Below, in pieces: positions 8,403-16,009 of a stretch of DNA of 64,000 nucleotides; the stretch's first letter is position 1, and each line of letters begins with the position of its first letter. Under the pieces are notes generated by a model that worked only from the letters and a program-made list of their open reading frames with translations, did not search any database and was not told the origin of the DNA. Source of the stretch: Allokutzneria sp. A3M-2-11 16 (lineage in GTDB: Bacteria > Actinomycetota > Actinomycetes > Mycobacteriales > Pseudonocardiaceae); the NCBI RefSeq assembly GCF_024213555.1, contig NZ_JANAVO010000001.1, forward strand, positions 1,488,001-1,552,000, given 5' to 3'. The position numbers and the translations under genes were made by a program.

Positions 8403-9605
8403 ATGCCGATACTCATCTACGCGCCCGGGTCACGCGGGGACATCGCCCCTTTCACCGGCCTGGGCGTGCGTCTGCGCGAGGCCGGGTACGACGTGGCGAT
8501 CGCGAGCTACGCCGAGTTCGGCGATTTCGTCCGCGAAGCCGGGCTGGAGTTCCGGAGCATCCCCGGCGACCCGCGCGGCATCGGTGCCACCCCGGAGGGC
8601 CAGCAGTGGCAGGAGGGCGGCGGCGGACCGCTCGGCACGTTGCGGATGATCAAGGCGTTCCGCTCGCACCTGGCGGAGCTGCGCGAGGGCATCATCGCCG
8701 CGGGCGCCCAGGGCGCTGATCTGCTGCTGTCCAACAGCATGGCGGTCTTCAACGCCTACCAGGTCGCGCGGGAGCTGCGCGTTCCCCTGCTCGCGACGCC
8801 GTTGCAGCCGTGGCTGCCGACCGCGGACTTCGCACCGGACATGCTGGTCCCGTTCCAGCTCGGCGCGTGGGGCAACCGGGCGGTCGGGCGGATCTCGCTG
8901 CTCATCGGCGAGCACGTGATGGGCGCGGGGCGGCTCGGCGCGCTCACCACGTCCGTCATGCGGCGCGACCTCCGCGTGGTCAACGGTTTCAGCCCGGTGG
9001 TGGTGCCCCGGCTCAGCGACTGGACCGAGGACGAGAACGGCGTCGGCTTCTGGTGGCCCGCGAGCAGGCCCGACTGGCGGCCGTCCGCCGCGTTGAGCGA
9101 CTTCCTCGCCGCGGGCCCGCCACCGGTCTACATCGGTTTCGGCAGCCGCGAGTTCTCCGACCCCGCGCGGCTGAGCGACCTGGTGGCGCAGGCCGTGAAG
9201 CTCGCGGGAGTGCGTGCCGTGGTGCAGGCCGGGTGGGCCGGGCTCGACCTCAACGGCGACGACGTGCTGACCATCGGCGAAGCTCCGCACGAGTGGCTGT
9301 TCCCGCGCATGTCCGCGCTCGTGCACCACTGCGGCGCGGGCACCACTGGAGCGGGACTGCGAGCGGGCGTTCCGGCCGTCGGCGTCCCGGCGATCACCGA
9401 TCAGCCGTTCTGGGCGAAGCGGCTGGAGAGCATCGGCGCGAGCCCCGGCTGGGTCCCGATCGGTGACCTGACCGCGGAGCGCCTGGCTTCACTGATCAGG
9501 GACGCTCCCCGACACACCGAGCGTGCTCGCGCGTTGGGCGAACTGGTGCGGGCCGAGGACGGGGCGGGTGAGGTCGTGCGGCGGGTCAGTCGTCTCCTCG
9601 GCTGA
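8403..9605 (+). CDS. GT1-family glycosyltransferase (UGT / sterol glucosyltransferase-like)
   Basis: 400 residues with the GT-B fold. The N-terminal Rossmann half opens PILIYAPGSRGDIAPFTGLG. The C-terminal half carries the nucleotide-sugar motif VHHCGAGTTGAGLRAGVPAV followed by TDQPFWAKRL. This is the pattern of enzymes that glycosylate macrolides, sterols or lipids using UDP/TDP sugars; the acceptor is unknown. TAGTTT (8391-8396) ends 6 nt before the ATG and there is no Shine-Dalgarno, so the mRNA is probably leaderless. The 3' end overlaps the convergent HxlR gene by 20 bp. Confidence 0.92.
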   Translation: MPILIYAPGSRGDIAPFTGLGVRLREAGYDVAIASYAEFGDFVREAGLEFRSIPGDPRGIGATPEGQQWQEGGGGPLGTLRMIKAFRSHLAELREGIIAAGAQGADLLLSNSMAVFNAYQVARELRVPLLATPLQPWLPTADFAPDMLVPFQLGAWGNRAVGRISLLIGEHVMGAGRLGALTTSVMRRDLRVVNGFSPVVVPRLSDWTEDENGVGFWWPASRPDWRPSAALSDFLAAGPPPVYIGFGSREFSDPARLSDLVAQAVKLAGVRAVVQAGWAGLDLNGDDVLTIGEAPHEWLFPRMSALVHHCGAGTTGAGLRAGVPAVGVPAITDQPFWAKRLESIGASPGWVPIGDLTAERLASLIRDAPRHTERARALGELVRAEDGAGEVVRRVSRLLG

Positions 9606-9984
9606 GCCCGGCGTCGTAGTCGCGGCGGTTCGTCTCGATCTCGCCGATGTGGTCCGCCGCCCACTCGGCCAGCTGGAGCGCGGTGCCGAGCAGCGTCCGC
9701 CCCAGTTCGGTGAGCGTGTACTCGACCTTCGGCGGCACGGTCGGGTGCACGCTCCGGCTGACCAGCCCGTCGCGTTCGAGCTGGCGGAGGGTCAGCGTCA
9801 GCATCCGCTGCGAGATCCCGGTGACCTGCCGGTGCAGCTCGCCGAAGCGCATCGTGCCGTCCCGGAGCGTGCCGATCACCAGCAGCGTCCACTTGTCGCC
9901 GATCCGCGAGAGCACCTGGAGGACCTTGCGGCAGGTCTCCTCGTCGGCGTCGCCCCTCGTGGCGAGGACCGCCCATTCGGTCAT
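9586..9984 (-). CDS. HxlR-family winged-helix transcriptional regulator
   Basis: 132 residues from ATG 9984, which has GGAGG 6 nt upstream; the adjacent GTG 9987 is too close to it. The HxlR domain is clear: CRKVLQVLSRIGDKWTLLVI, MRFGELHRQVTGISQRMLT, LRQLERDGLVSR, then EYTLTELGRTL. A conserved N-terminal Cys, often redox- or aldehyde-responsive in this family, is present (TCRKVL). It is divergent from the SDR-like gene at 10091, which is the usual arrangement for HxlR and its target, so it probably controls that gene. Confidence 0.93.
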   Translation of the reverse strand: MTEWAVLATRGDADEETCRKVLQVLSRIGDKWTLLVIGTLRDGTMRFGELHRQVTGISQRMLTLTLRQLERDGLVSRSVHPTVPPKVEYTLTELGRTLLGTALQLAEWAADHIGEIETNRRDYDAGLSRGDD

Positions 9985-10090
9985 CACACACCTCCGTGTT
10001 CGTCACGCACATTCATGTGCCTTCTTGTGCGGCGATCCAATGCTTACTGATGATGCGTCTACACACAACTAGTAACTATTGGAGGATCGC

Positions 10091-10792
10091 GTGACCAAGA
10101 CCGTCGCGGTCGTCGGGGCCGGACCGGGTGTCGGGCTCTCCACGGCGAGGCTGTTCGGCAGCAAGGGTTTCCGGGTCGCCCTGATCGCCAGGAACGCGGC
10201 GAAGCTGGCGGGCTACGTCGACGACCTGCGCGCCGAGGGCATCGACGCGCGGGCCCATCCCGCCGACATCGCCGACCACGCGCGCCTCGCCGCCGCGCTG
10301 GAGGAGATCGGCGCGGTCGACGTCCTCGTTTTCGGTCCGAACCTGATCGACATCGCCGAACTCCAGTTCCCCACCGAGCTGACCGTGGAGTCCGTCCAAC
10401 GGCAGCTCGACATCTACGTCCTCGGCGCGATCACCGCCGTGCGCCAGGTGCTGCCGGGCATGCGGGAACGCGGCGAGGGGACGCTGCTGTTCAGCACCGG
10501 CGCGTCCGCCGCCCAGCCCGTCCCAATGCTGGCGAACCTGGGCATCGCCATGGCCGGGCTGCGCAACTGGGTGCACACGCTCAACGCAGAGCTCGCGCCG
10601 ACTGGTATCCACGCGGGCACGCTCACCGTCTGCGTCCGCGTCGAGAAGGGCGCCGGTGAGGCGGACCCGGACGCCATCGCCGCGCGGCACTACGCCATGT
10701 ACACCGACCGCGACCGGGCCGAGGAAGTCATCGGCGATCTCGCAGGACTCGCCGCCCTGGTGAAGGAACAGCTACCCGCCAGGCGGACCTGA
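10091..10792 (+). CDS. Short-chain dehydrogenase-like NAD(P)-binding protein lacking the catalytic Tyr/Lys
   Basis: 233 residues from GTG 10091 (GGAGG 5 nt upstream). The N-terminus has a dinucleotide-binding Rossmann motif (VVGAGPGVGLSTARLF) and a typical SDR layout. At the position of the SDR Ser...YxxxK centre the sequence reads STGASAAQPVPMLANLG, then IAMAGLRNWVHTL. The Ser is present but no Tyr-xxx-Lys is visible. It may therefore be a non-classical reductase or a regulatory NAD(P)-binding protein. It lies divergent to the HxlR regulator and is its probable target. Confidence 0.88.
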   Translation: MTKTVAVVGAGPGVGLSTARLFGSKGFRVALIARNAAKLAGYVDDLRAEGIDARAHPADIADHARLAAALEEIGAVDVLVFGPNLIDIAELQFPTELTVESVQRQLDIYVLGAITAVRQVLPGMRERGEGTLLFSTGASAAQPVPMLANLGIAMAGLRNWVHTLNAELAPTGIHAGTLTVCVRVEKGAGEADPDAIAARHYAMYTDRDRAEEVIGDLAGLAALVKEQLPARRT

Positions 10793-10818
10793 TTGGGCGT
10801 TTGCCACCGAACCGCGCA

Positions 10819-10873
10819 TGTCCTCTCCCCGATCCCGCTAACGTCCTTGCAGTAGCAAATCGGGGAGGGGACA
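10819..10873 (+). promoter_or_regulatory. 15-bp inverted repeat enclosing a -10 box and the RBS of the ESX-like cassette
   Basis: TGTCCTCTCCCCGAT (10819-10833) and ATCGGGGAGGGGACA (10859-10873) pair except for one T:G position. A -10-like TAACGT (10839-10844) sits in the loop. The right arm contains the purine-rich ribosome-binding site for GTG 10876. If transcription begins upstream, the hairpin would hide the RBS. If it begins at the TAACGT promoter, the repeat is a DNA operator flanking the promoter. Confidence 0.6.
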
Positions 10874-10875
10874 CG

Positions 10876-11214
10876 GTGAACCACCAGGAGCGCGTCCAGC
10901 GGATGTTGCGGTCCTTCGAGGAACGCGTCCAGCAGATCAGCCAGGCACAGGACAAGCTGCGCGAGCTACAGGGAACTGCCCGCAGCGGCGACGGGGCGAT
11001 CACCGTGACCGTCAGCCCCGCAGGTGCCGTGCTCGACCTGCGGCTCAGCCCGGACGCGATGAAGCGCTCGCACACCGCGTTGCAGCAGGACATCCTCAAG
11101 ACCATCCGGCTCGCCACAGCCAATGCCGCGCAGCGGATGGACACCGAGCTGGAGCCGATCCTCGGCGAGCACCTGACCGAGGCCAAGCAGGCGATGAACG
11201 GGACCGCCGGGTGA
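10876..11214 (+). CDS. YbaB/EbfC-family small protein, first gene of ESX-like cassette
   Basis: 112 residues from GTG 10876. The helical N-terminus (RVQRMLRSFEERVQQ), a beta segment (ITVTVSPAGAVLDLRLSPDA) and a C-terminal helix match the YbaB/EbfC fold. In actinobacteria, divergent YbaB-like proteins often accompany WXG100/EspC-type genes and are thought to be partners or chaperones rather than nucleoid proteins. The gene overlaps the next by GTGA. An upstream open frame to 10801 is rejected because a good RBS (GGGGAGGGG) precedes GTG 10876. Confidence 0.85.
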   Translation: MNHQERVQRMLRSFEERVQQISQAQDKLRELQGTARSGDGAITVTVSPAGAVLDLRLSPDAMKRSHTALQQDILKTIRLATANAAQRMDTELEPILGEHLTEAKQAMNGTAG

Positions 11215-11534
11215 GCGGTTACGAGGTCAAGCCGGACGCGCTGCTGGGCTACGCCGACGGCTGCGACAGCCTCGCGGGCAAGTTCGACCAGCTGGAACGC
11301 CTGCTGCTCCAGTCCAAAGTGGACGATCAGTGCTTCGGGCCGCTGGCCAAGGCCTGCGGTGCCACGACGGGGTATGAACTGATGCTGGACCTGTGCCGGG
11401 AACTGGCCAAGGGCGCGGGCGCCTACCTCCGGCACACCTCCTCCGGGCTGCACGCGACCCACGCGATCTACAACGGCACCGAATCCGGGCTCTCCCAGGG
11501 ATTCTCCGCACTGGGCAAGGACGTCCAGGCGTGA
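11211..11534 (+). CDS. EspC-like (DUF2580) ESX secretion-associated protein
   Basis: 107 residues and mostly helical, with VKPDALLGYADGCDSLAGKF at the N-terminus and a Gly/Ser-rich middle. This is the pattern of the DUF2580/EspC family, substrates or partners of type VII (ESX) secretion. No WXG motif is present. The GTG start overlaps the previous stop and the gene's own stop overlaps the next GTG, so the cassette is translated as a unit. No ESX core genes (EccC, EccD) are in the window, so the secretion apparatus would be elsewhere. Confidence 0.8.
   Translation: MSGYEVKPDALLGYADGCDSLAGKFDQLERLLLQSKVDDQCFGPLAKACGATTGYELMLDLCRELAKGAGAYLRHTSSGLHATHAIYNGTESGLSQGFSALGKDVQA
11312..11324. repeat. 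Iterated palindrome GTCCA-AAG-TGGAC
   Basis: Second GTCCA-N3-TGGAC copy, inside the EspC-like coding sequence, where it encodes part of QSKVDDQ. Confidence 0.7.
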
Positions 11535-12736
11535 CGGGGCCGGGCAGCTTCGCCGAGCTGAACTCCGCGGGAAACCCGAAGAACTGGTTCGAGCAGGCGG
11601 CGGGCCGGGGCAGTTCCTGGACCGGTGCCGCCCAGGACCTCGCCGACGCCACCTCCCCGCCGGAGATCGCCGTCGCCACCGTCAGCAGCCGCGCCGAGAT
11701 GCTCCAGACCATCGCCGCCCCGGGCAAGGCTCTCGCCGACAACGGGCTGGGGTTCTTGGTGTCGATGGTGATGAGCCCGTTCATCGAGATCGTGGAGTGG
11801 GCGATCGGCGACCCCGAGCAGATGCGCGCCACCGGCGAGGGCTGGGGCAAGGTCGCGGGCTGGCTCGACCAGGCCGCCGCGGCCGAACGCCGCCGCTCCG
11901 CCGCGACCGAGGCCGTGTGGGTCGGCGCCGCGGCCACCGCGTTCCGCGCCCAGATGGAGTCCTTCGCCACCGCCGTCGACGGCCTGGCCGACGACATCCG
12001 CGAGCTGAAGGACGTCCTCGACACCATCGCCGACCTGTTCGACATGCTGGTGGAGTTCGTCATCGAGACGGTGACCGAGCTGGTCATCGGCCTGATCGTG
12101 CAGTGGCTGGCTGCCATCGCCGCCGCCTGGGTCACCGCCGGGGTGAGCACCGGTGTCGCGATGAGCGCGACCTTCGCTCGCGTCGGCACCTCCGTCGCCA
12201 AGGTGAGCACCAAGGCCAACTCGATGCAGAAGAAGCTCTGTCCGCTTGTGGAGAAGATGGAGAAGCTGCTGGTGAAGCTTCGCGGCAAGGACGGGCTCCA
12301 ACAGCTGCTCACAGACATGGACAAGCGGCGCACCGGCGGCTGGTTCGAGAGCAAGGCCATCGGTTACCTGGATCGACGCGCGCCAGCGGGGCGAATCTTC
12401 AGCAGGGCCGAGTACACCAGGCCGGACCCCAAGGACCCCACCCAGACGATTCCGGGATCACTCGCCTCAACCACGGAAAACCGCTTCATCAAGGGCAGCA
12501 CCGGGCCAACGGCCCTGGCGGCGAACATCAGCGAGACCATCCTCAGCTCCATGGTCGGCGGCACCACCCTGGTCGGCCGGGCCGCGACGAACGCGGGCAT
12601 AGCCGTGGGCACCGACGCGGCCATCGAAAAGGGCGCCGAGATCGCCTACGACAAGGCCACCGATCCGAAGAAATCCGCGGAAGAGCGCCGCGCGGACCAG
12701 GTCCGCGGGTTCGGGCTCAACGGAGGAACCGCGTGA
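11531..12736 (+). CDS. WXG100/PPE-like helical protein, candidate ESX substrate or toxin
   Basis: 401 residues. The N-terminal half is a long helical bundle with a W-x-G-like turn (AVWVGAAATAFRAQME), typical of WXG100-superfamily proteins. It is followed by a strongly hydrophobic segment (IETVTELVIGLIVQWLAAI) and a lysine-rich stretch (KKLCPLVEKMEKLLVKL). The C-terminal 150 residues (from about KAIGYLDRRAPAGR) match no family I recognise. The layout of helical secretion domain, membrane-active segment and variable C-terminus suits a polymorphic effector, but no catalytic motif is evident. The GTG start overlaps the preceding gene. Confidence 0.75.
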   Translation: MTGPGSFAELNSAGNPKNWFEQAAGRGSSWTGAAQDLADATSPPEIAVATVSSRAEMLQTIAAPGKALADNGLGFLVSMVMSPFIEIVEWAIGDPEQMRATGEGWGKVAGWLDQAAAAERRRSAATEAVWVGAAATAFRAQMESFATAVDGLADDIRELKDVLDTIADLFDMLVEFVIETVTELVIGLIVQWLAAIAAAWVTAGVSTGVAMSATFARVGTSVAKVSTKANSMQKKLCPLVEKMEKLLVKLRGKDGLQQLLTDMDKRRTGGWFESKAIGYLDRRAPAGRIFSRAEYTRPDPKDPTQTIPGSLASTTENRFIKGSTGPTALAANISETILSSMVGGTTLVGRAATNAGIAVGTDAAIEKGAEIAYDKATDPKKSAEERRADQVRGFGLNGGTA

Positions 12737-13416
12737 GCGACAGGAAGCTTGCCGGAGTCCACGCGCTCCAGGAACTCTGGTGTCAGCCGGGTGAGTCCAT
12801 TCTGTGCTGCTTGTGGAGTTCACTGAGCGGGATGTCGTTCGCTGTTCCGGGCCTGGCTCCCGATGGCATCTCGATGCCTTCGCTCGGCAAGCAGGCGCTG
12901 TCCGACCTCGGCGAGTTCTTCAACGGCTTCTTCGCCGACGAGAGGCCGGACTCGCTGCCCGTGCCGGGTTCCTTCGTGTTCGGGCCTTCCACCGACAGCT
13001 ATGCGGTGCGGCTGGTCCTGAACCTGCGCGAGCAGCAGGCCGATACGAGCTGCTGGGTTTTCACACCGTCCAGGATCGCCGGGCTCAAGGTGGTCCGGGC
13101 GCCCGTTCCGAAGAAGGCGGAACCGCCCGTCGGCCTGGGGATCTCGATTCTCAAAGCCGTGAAGGAGACCGTGAACACCCTCACCGGGAACTATTCGTCC
13201 AGCGGCTATCTAGTGGACGAGCTGAGAACGACCGAGAGAGTCGACTCCGTCCTGGAGATTTGTCCGCACGAGGTCATCCGCGTCGGAACGACGACGGAAC
13301 GATTCCCGTCCTCTTACTCCCAGCGCGAGGCGACATACGTCCGGATCGGTTTCGCCGACGGCTCCGGACTGGCTTTCAACACCGCGCTGGGCATCCAGGA
13401 GAAAGTGTTGCGCTGA
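12733..13416 (+). CDS. Hypothetical protein, last gene of ESX-like cassette
   Basis: 227 residues with no signal peptide and no recognised domain. The protein has alternating beta-like segments (SYAVRLVLNLREQQADTSCW) and a short amphipathic stretch (ISILKAVKETVNTL). It starts at GTG 12733, overlapping the previous stop, so it is produced with the WXG100-like protein. The position directly after a putative effector, the soluble nature and the lack of family suggest an immunity or chaperone protein (inference). GC content and codon use look slightly less biased than in neighbouring genes. Confidence 0.7.
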   Translation: MSDRKLAGVHALQELWCQPGESILCCLWSSLSGMSFAVPGLAPDGISMPSLGKQALSDLGEFFNGFFADERPDSLPVPGSFVFGPSTDSYAVRLVLNLREQQADTSCWVFTPSRIAGLKVVRAPVPKKAEPPVGLGISILKAVKETVNTLTGNYSSSGYLVDELRTTERVDSVLEICPHEVIRVGTTTERFPSSYSQREATYVRIGFADGSGLAFNTALGIQEKVLR

Positions 13417-13449
13417 GCGAGTCCGGCGCTCGTCGGGCAGGCTGTGCGC

Positions 13450-13842
13450 ATGGGCAAGCTGATCCGGCTCGACGATCGCTGGGTGCTGCCGTACCGCGGC
13501 ATGGAGGTCACCCAGATCCGCGTCGACCACACGCTCACGTTCGTGCTCTCCGGCGACGCGGTGATCGTGGTCGAGGGTGAGGCCGAGCTGTCCACGCCGG
13601 ACGGCCCGGTCCGGCTGCGGCCCGAGCGGCAGAAGGTCGCCGAGGCGCTCGCCCTGGTCGGGACGAAGCTGACCTGGGAGATCATCTTCAAGAACGGCGT
13701 GCTGCACCTGGGCTTCGACAACGGCTACCACCTCACTGTCGAGCCGGATGCGCGGCACGAGGCGTGGTCGGCGACGGGGCCCGGGAAACTGCGCGTGGTG
13801 TGCACCCCGGGCGGCGAGATCACGACGTGGGGCCTGACCTGA
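13450..13842 (+). CDS. Small beta-rich protein, DUF6188-like
   Basis: About 130 residues from ATG 13450. CAGGCT (13438-13443) ends 6 nt upstream and no RBS is visible, so it is probably leaderless; GTG 13444 is the alternative. The beta-rich sequence (TQIRVDHTLTFVLSGDAVIV, then LHLGFDNGYHLTVEPD, then EITTWGL) matches the general pattern of DUF6188, soluble proteins of unknown role often near polymorphic toxin or ESX genes, which fits the neighbouring cassette. Its 3' end overlaps the convergent histidine kinase gene by 23 bp. Confidence 0.75.
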   Translation: MGKLIRLDDRWVLPYRGMEVTQIRVDHTLTFVLSGDAVIVVEGEAELSTPDGPVRLRPERQKVAEALALVGTKLTWEIIFKNGVLHLGFDNGYHLTVEPDARHEAWSATGPGKLRVVCTPGGEITTWGLT

Positions 13843-15199
13843 GCGGCAGCGTGACGCGGAACGTGACGCCCTCCCCGGGCTCCGACCGGACGGACACCGA
13901 GCCACCGTGCGCGGCCACCACGGCGTCCACAATGGACAGTCCGAGCCCGGCCCCGCCGTGGTCCGCGGCACGCGCCGCCTCTCCCCGGTAGAACCGTTCG
14001 AACACGTGCTCCACGTCCAGCCCGGGACCGTTGTCGGCGACGTCGACGATCGCCCGCTCCCCCTCGGCCGACACCCGAACGATCACCAGGCTCTCCGGTG
14101 GCGTGTGCCGAATCGCGTTCCCCACAAGGTTTCCGAGCACCTGACGCAGTCGCGCGGCATCACCGGTCACCGTCACCGGCTCGTCGTACTCGACCTCGAA
14201 CCGATGGCCGGACCGCACGGTGAGCGCGTCCGCCACGGCATCGGCGGCCAGCTCGGTCAGCTCGACCGGCTCGCGGTCGAGCGGCCTGCCCTGGTCCAGC
14301 CGAGCCAGCAGCAGCAGTTCGTCGACGAGCGAGCCCATCCGCTCGGACTCCGACTCGATCCGCCCCATCGCCATCGCCAGATCGTCCGGCCGCGCGGCGG
14401 CTCCGCGCCGGAAAAGCTCGGCATAGCCGCGAATCGTGGCGATCGGCGTCCGCAGTTCGTGCGAGGCGTCGGCGACGAACCTGCGCAGCCGCTCCTCGGA
14501 CTCCTCGCGTTGCCGGAATGCCGCCTCGATCTGCCCGAGCATGGCGTTGAGCGCCGATCCGAGCTTGCCGACCTCGGTGTCCGTGTCCGTGCCCGCGCCC
14601 TCGATTCGCCGCGCCAGGTCCCCGTCGCCAATCGCAGCGGCGGTCTCGGAGATGTCGTCCAGTGGTTCCAGGCCGCGCCGCACAAACCGCAACGACAACA
14701 GCGCGACCACGACGAGCGCCACAGCGATGGAGACGATCGCGACATTCGTCACCCGCCCCATCAACTCGTCAGTGGCCGCGGTCCGCATTGCAGCAACGAC
14801 AATCGGGCCCTCTTCGGTCACCGGCGACGTCCACACGAGCCAACCCGGCACCTTGAGAAACCGCTCGCTCGCCTCAAGCCGTTCAGGAAGTGTTGGTACA
14901 GAGCCAAAAGACGACGTGCCCAGCACTCGGCCGTCGAGCTGGCGAACTTGGAAGAACGACGGAATCCGGCCCTCCGCCGCAGACGCCTGCCACAGCCTTC
15001 CCGCCGTTCCGGTTGGTTCCAAGACAGATCCCCGCGTCAGCACCTCGTTGCGGAAGTCCTTTCCCATAGCCGAAAGCACGTCGTCGTTGGCGTCGCCGCT
15101 CCAGTCCTGCAAGGCACCGAAAATCGCGCCGACCGATGCGAAGAGGCACACGACCAGCATGCCCAGCACGGTCAGGACAAGGCGTTTCCGCAGCGACAT
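13820..15199 (-). CDS. Sensor histidine kinase (HAMP, HisKA, HATPase)
   Basis: 459 residues. There are two membrane helices (near residues 8-30 and 150-175) enclosing an extracellular sensor region, then a HAMP domain (LEPLDDISETAAAIGDGDLA). The H box is DASHELRTPIATIRGYAE, the N box LGNLVGNAIRHTP, and the G boxes DNGPGLDVEHVFERFYRG and GAGLGLSIVDAVVAAHGG. It is a complete EnvZ/PhoR-like kinase close to the MprB/TcrY class. It follows its response regulator with a TGATG overlap. The divergent MmpL gene is a plausible target of the pair. Confidence 0.95.
   Translation of the reverse strand: MSLRKRLVLTVLGMLVVCLFASVGAIFGALQDWSGDANDDVLSAMGKDFRNEVLTRGSVLEPTGTAGRLWQASAAEGRIPSFFQVRQLDGRVLGTSSFGSVPTLPERLEASERFLKVPGWLVWTSPVTEEGPIVVAAMRTAATDELMGRVTNVAIVSIAVALVVVALLSLRFVRRGLEPLDDISETAAAIGDGDLARRIEGAGTDTDTEVGKLGSALNAMLGQIEAAFRQREESEERLRRFVADASHELRTPIATIRGYAELFRRGAAARPDDLAMAMGRIESESERMGSLVDELLLLARLDQGRPLDREPVELTELAADAVADALTVRSGHRFEVEYDEPVTVTGDAARLRQVLGNLVGNAIRHTPPESLVIVRVSAEGERAIVDVADNGPGLDVEHVFERFYRGEAARAADHGGAGLGLSIVDAVVAAHGGSVSVRSEPGEGVTFRVTLPLRSGPTS
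13925..13937. repeat. Iterated palindrome GTCCA-CAA-TGGAC
   Basis: Third copy, inside the histidine kinase HATPase domain (SIVDAVVAAHGG region). The same 13 bases occur at 25842. Confidence 0.7.
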
Positions 15200-15897
15200 C
15201 AGGAGCCTTCGGGCAGTCGGATCACATAGCCGATCCGGGGAATGGTGTGGATGATTCGCGGCTCCCGCGCATCGACCTTGCGGCGCAGGTACGAGATGTA
15301 GGTCTGCACGACTCCGGCGTCACCGTTGAAGTCGTACTCCCACACGTGGTCCAGGATCTGCCGCTTGGACAACACCTTTCCCGCGTTCGCCACGAGATAG
15401 CGGAGCAGCTTGAACTCGGTCGGCGTCAGGTCGACCGGAGCGCCGTGCCGCCGCACGGTGTGCGCGTCCTCGTCGATTTCCAGGTCCGCGAAGGAAAGCA
15501 CTCCGGACGCGGGCGGCTCCAACCTGCCGCGCCGCAACACCGTTCGAACCCGGACCACGAGCTCTTCCAGGCTGAATGGCTTGGTGACGTAGTCGTCGCC
15601 GCCGACCGTCAATCCCGTGATCTTGTCCTCGGTGGCATCGCGAGCGGTGAGGAACACAACCGGCATGCCGTGCCCCATCCCCCGCAGTCGCCGGCACACG
15701 TCAATGCCGGAACCGTCCGGCAACATCACGTCCAGCACGATCAGCTGTGGCGCGAAGTCCGTTGCCTTCGCCATTGCCTCACACGCCGTACCGGCGATGG
15801 CGGTGTCGAAGCCCTCGTAGCGCAAAGCGGTTGCCACCAGTTCGGCGAGATACCGCTCGTCATCGACGACGAGGACGCGGATCGGCTGCTGCTTCAC
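15199..15897 (-). CDS. OmpR/PhoB-family response regulator
   Basis: 232 residues from GTG 15897. The receiver shows the acidic pair (VLVVDDERYLAEL), phospho-acceptor Asp in LIVLDVMLPDGSG, Thr in FLTARD and Lys in YVTKPFSLEEL. The winged-helix DNA-binding domain runs through LTPTEFKLLRYLVAN to YISYLRRKVD, ending with IGYVIRL. The frame extends upstream to 16131 across the divergent promoter, but those residues are not part of the fold. The stop overlaps the kinase ATG by one base. It probably regulates its own operon and the divergent MmpL gene. Confidence 0.95.
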   Translation of the reverse strand: MKQQPIRVLVVDDERYLAELVATALRYEGFDTAIAGTACEAMAKATDFAPQLIVLDVMLPDGSGIDVCRRLRGMGHGMPVVFLTARDATEDKITGLTVGGDDYVTKPFSLEELVVRVRTVLRRGRLEPPASGVLSFADLEIDEDAHTVRRHGAPVDLTPTEFKLLRYLVANAGKVLSKRQILDHVWEYDFNGDAGVVQTYISYLRRKVDAREPRIIHTIPRIGYVIRLPEGS

Positions 15898-16009
15898 GCG
15901 CTCAGTGTCCGGCAGAACTCCCGCGAGCAACGAGCGGAGCACCGGATTCACAGAGAACTCCCATAACGGTCGCAGAGCGGCTGAAGACCGGGCTGGTGGC
16001 CTTGAAAGC

